Positions 5,750 to 5,778 of a stretch of 5,778 nucleotides of DNA are shown in pieces. Within the stretch, counting starts at the first letter, position 1. Each line of letters starts with the position of its first letter. Source of the stretch: JASHVB01 sp049522565. Lineage in GTDB: Bacteria > Pseudomonadota > Alphaproteobacteria > Acetobacterales > Acetobacteraceae. The position numbers were made by a program, and so were the translations under genes. The stretch lies in contig JBEKNT010000429.1 in assembly GCA_049522565.1 (NCBI GenBank), forward strand, positions 1 to 5,778. Direction: 5' to 3'. The notes beneath the pieces are model-generated. The model saw nothing but the letters and a program-made list of their open reading frames with translations, did no database searches and was not told the DNA's origin.

Positions 5750-5778
5750 ATGTGCCGCGGCTGTCGTTCCGACCGGCG
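5750..5778 (+). CDS. Possible start of a further gene, cut by the window edge
   Basis: A strong purine-rich ribosome-site-like tract (GGAGGGGGAGGAGG, 5734-5747) precedes an ATG at 5750 and an overlapping GTG at 5752. The ATG frame reads MCRGCRSDR; the GTG frame reads MPRLSFRPA and has a better distance (4 nt) from AGGAGG. Nine codons are too few to choose between them or to name a product, and the tract could be a GC-rich repeat edge instead. Confidence 0.28.

Overview
This is a GC-rich window most likely from an alphaproteobacterium of the Rhodospirillales/Acetobacteraceae type. The grounds are the base composition, the alphaproteobacterial style of the PyrE-like protein, a chemoreceptor without a C-terminal CheR/CheB-docking pentapeptide, and short GGGGC/GCCCC hairpins of a kind I recall being common in Acetobacteraceae genomes. 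The taxon is an inference; no marker gene is present.

Layout. (1) 69-2155, plus strand: a two-gene, translationally coupled unit. It holds an M20-family zinc amidohydrolase (hydantoinase/carbamoylase type), whose stop overlaps the ATG of an orotate phosphoribosyltransferase-like gene. Together they suggest ureide, carbamoyl or pyrimidine metabolism. The PRTase has Leu where the catalytic-loop Lys of PyrE is expected and carries a low-complexity N-terminal extension, so it may be a specialised paralogue. (2) 2156-2290: a convergent gap with a long GC-rich inverted repeat. (3) 2291-3079, minus strand: an NPPY-type SAM methyltransferase of the tRNA1(Val) m6A / COG4123 group. (4) 3101-3926: about 0.8 kb with no confident gene. 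It contains one plausible 50-residue minus-strand ORF, a 115-bp near-palindrome with perfect 16-bp ends, and a tandem TTTACCCGG pair upstream of the receptor gene. (5) 3927-5627, plus strand: a complete transmembrane methyl-accepting chemotaxis protein. (6) 5640-5712: three consecutive perfect-stem hairpins, then a purine-rich tract and a possible start of another gene at the edge.

The hydrolase and PyrE-like genes probably work together. The methyltransferase (RNA modification) and the receptor (chemotaxis) look functionally independent of them. No phage, CRISPR, tRNA, rRNA or transposase gene was seen. The points most worth a second look are the altered PyrE catalytic loop with its coupling to an amidohydrolase, the 115-bp palindrome, the triple hairpin array and the small minus-strand ORF. 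I see no convincing new multi-gene system.
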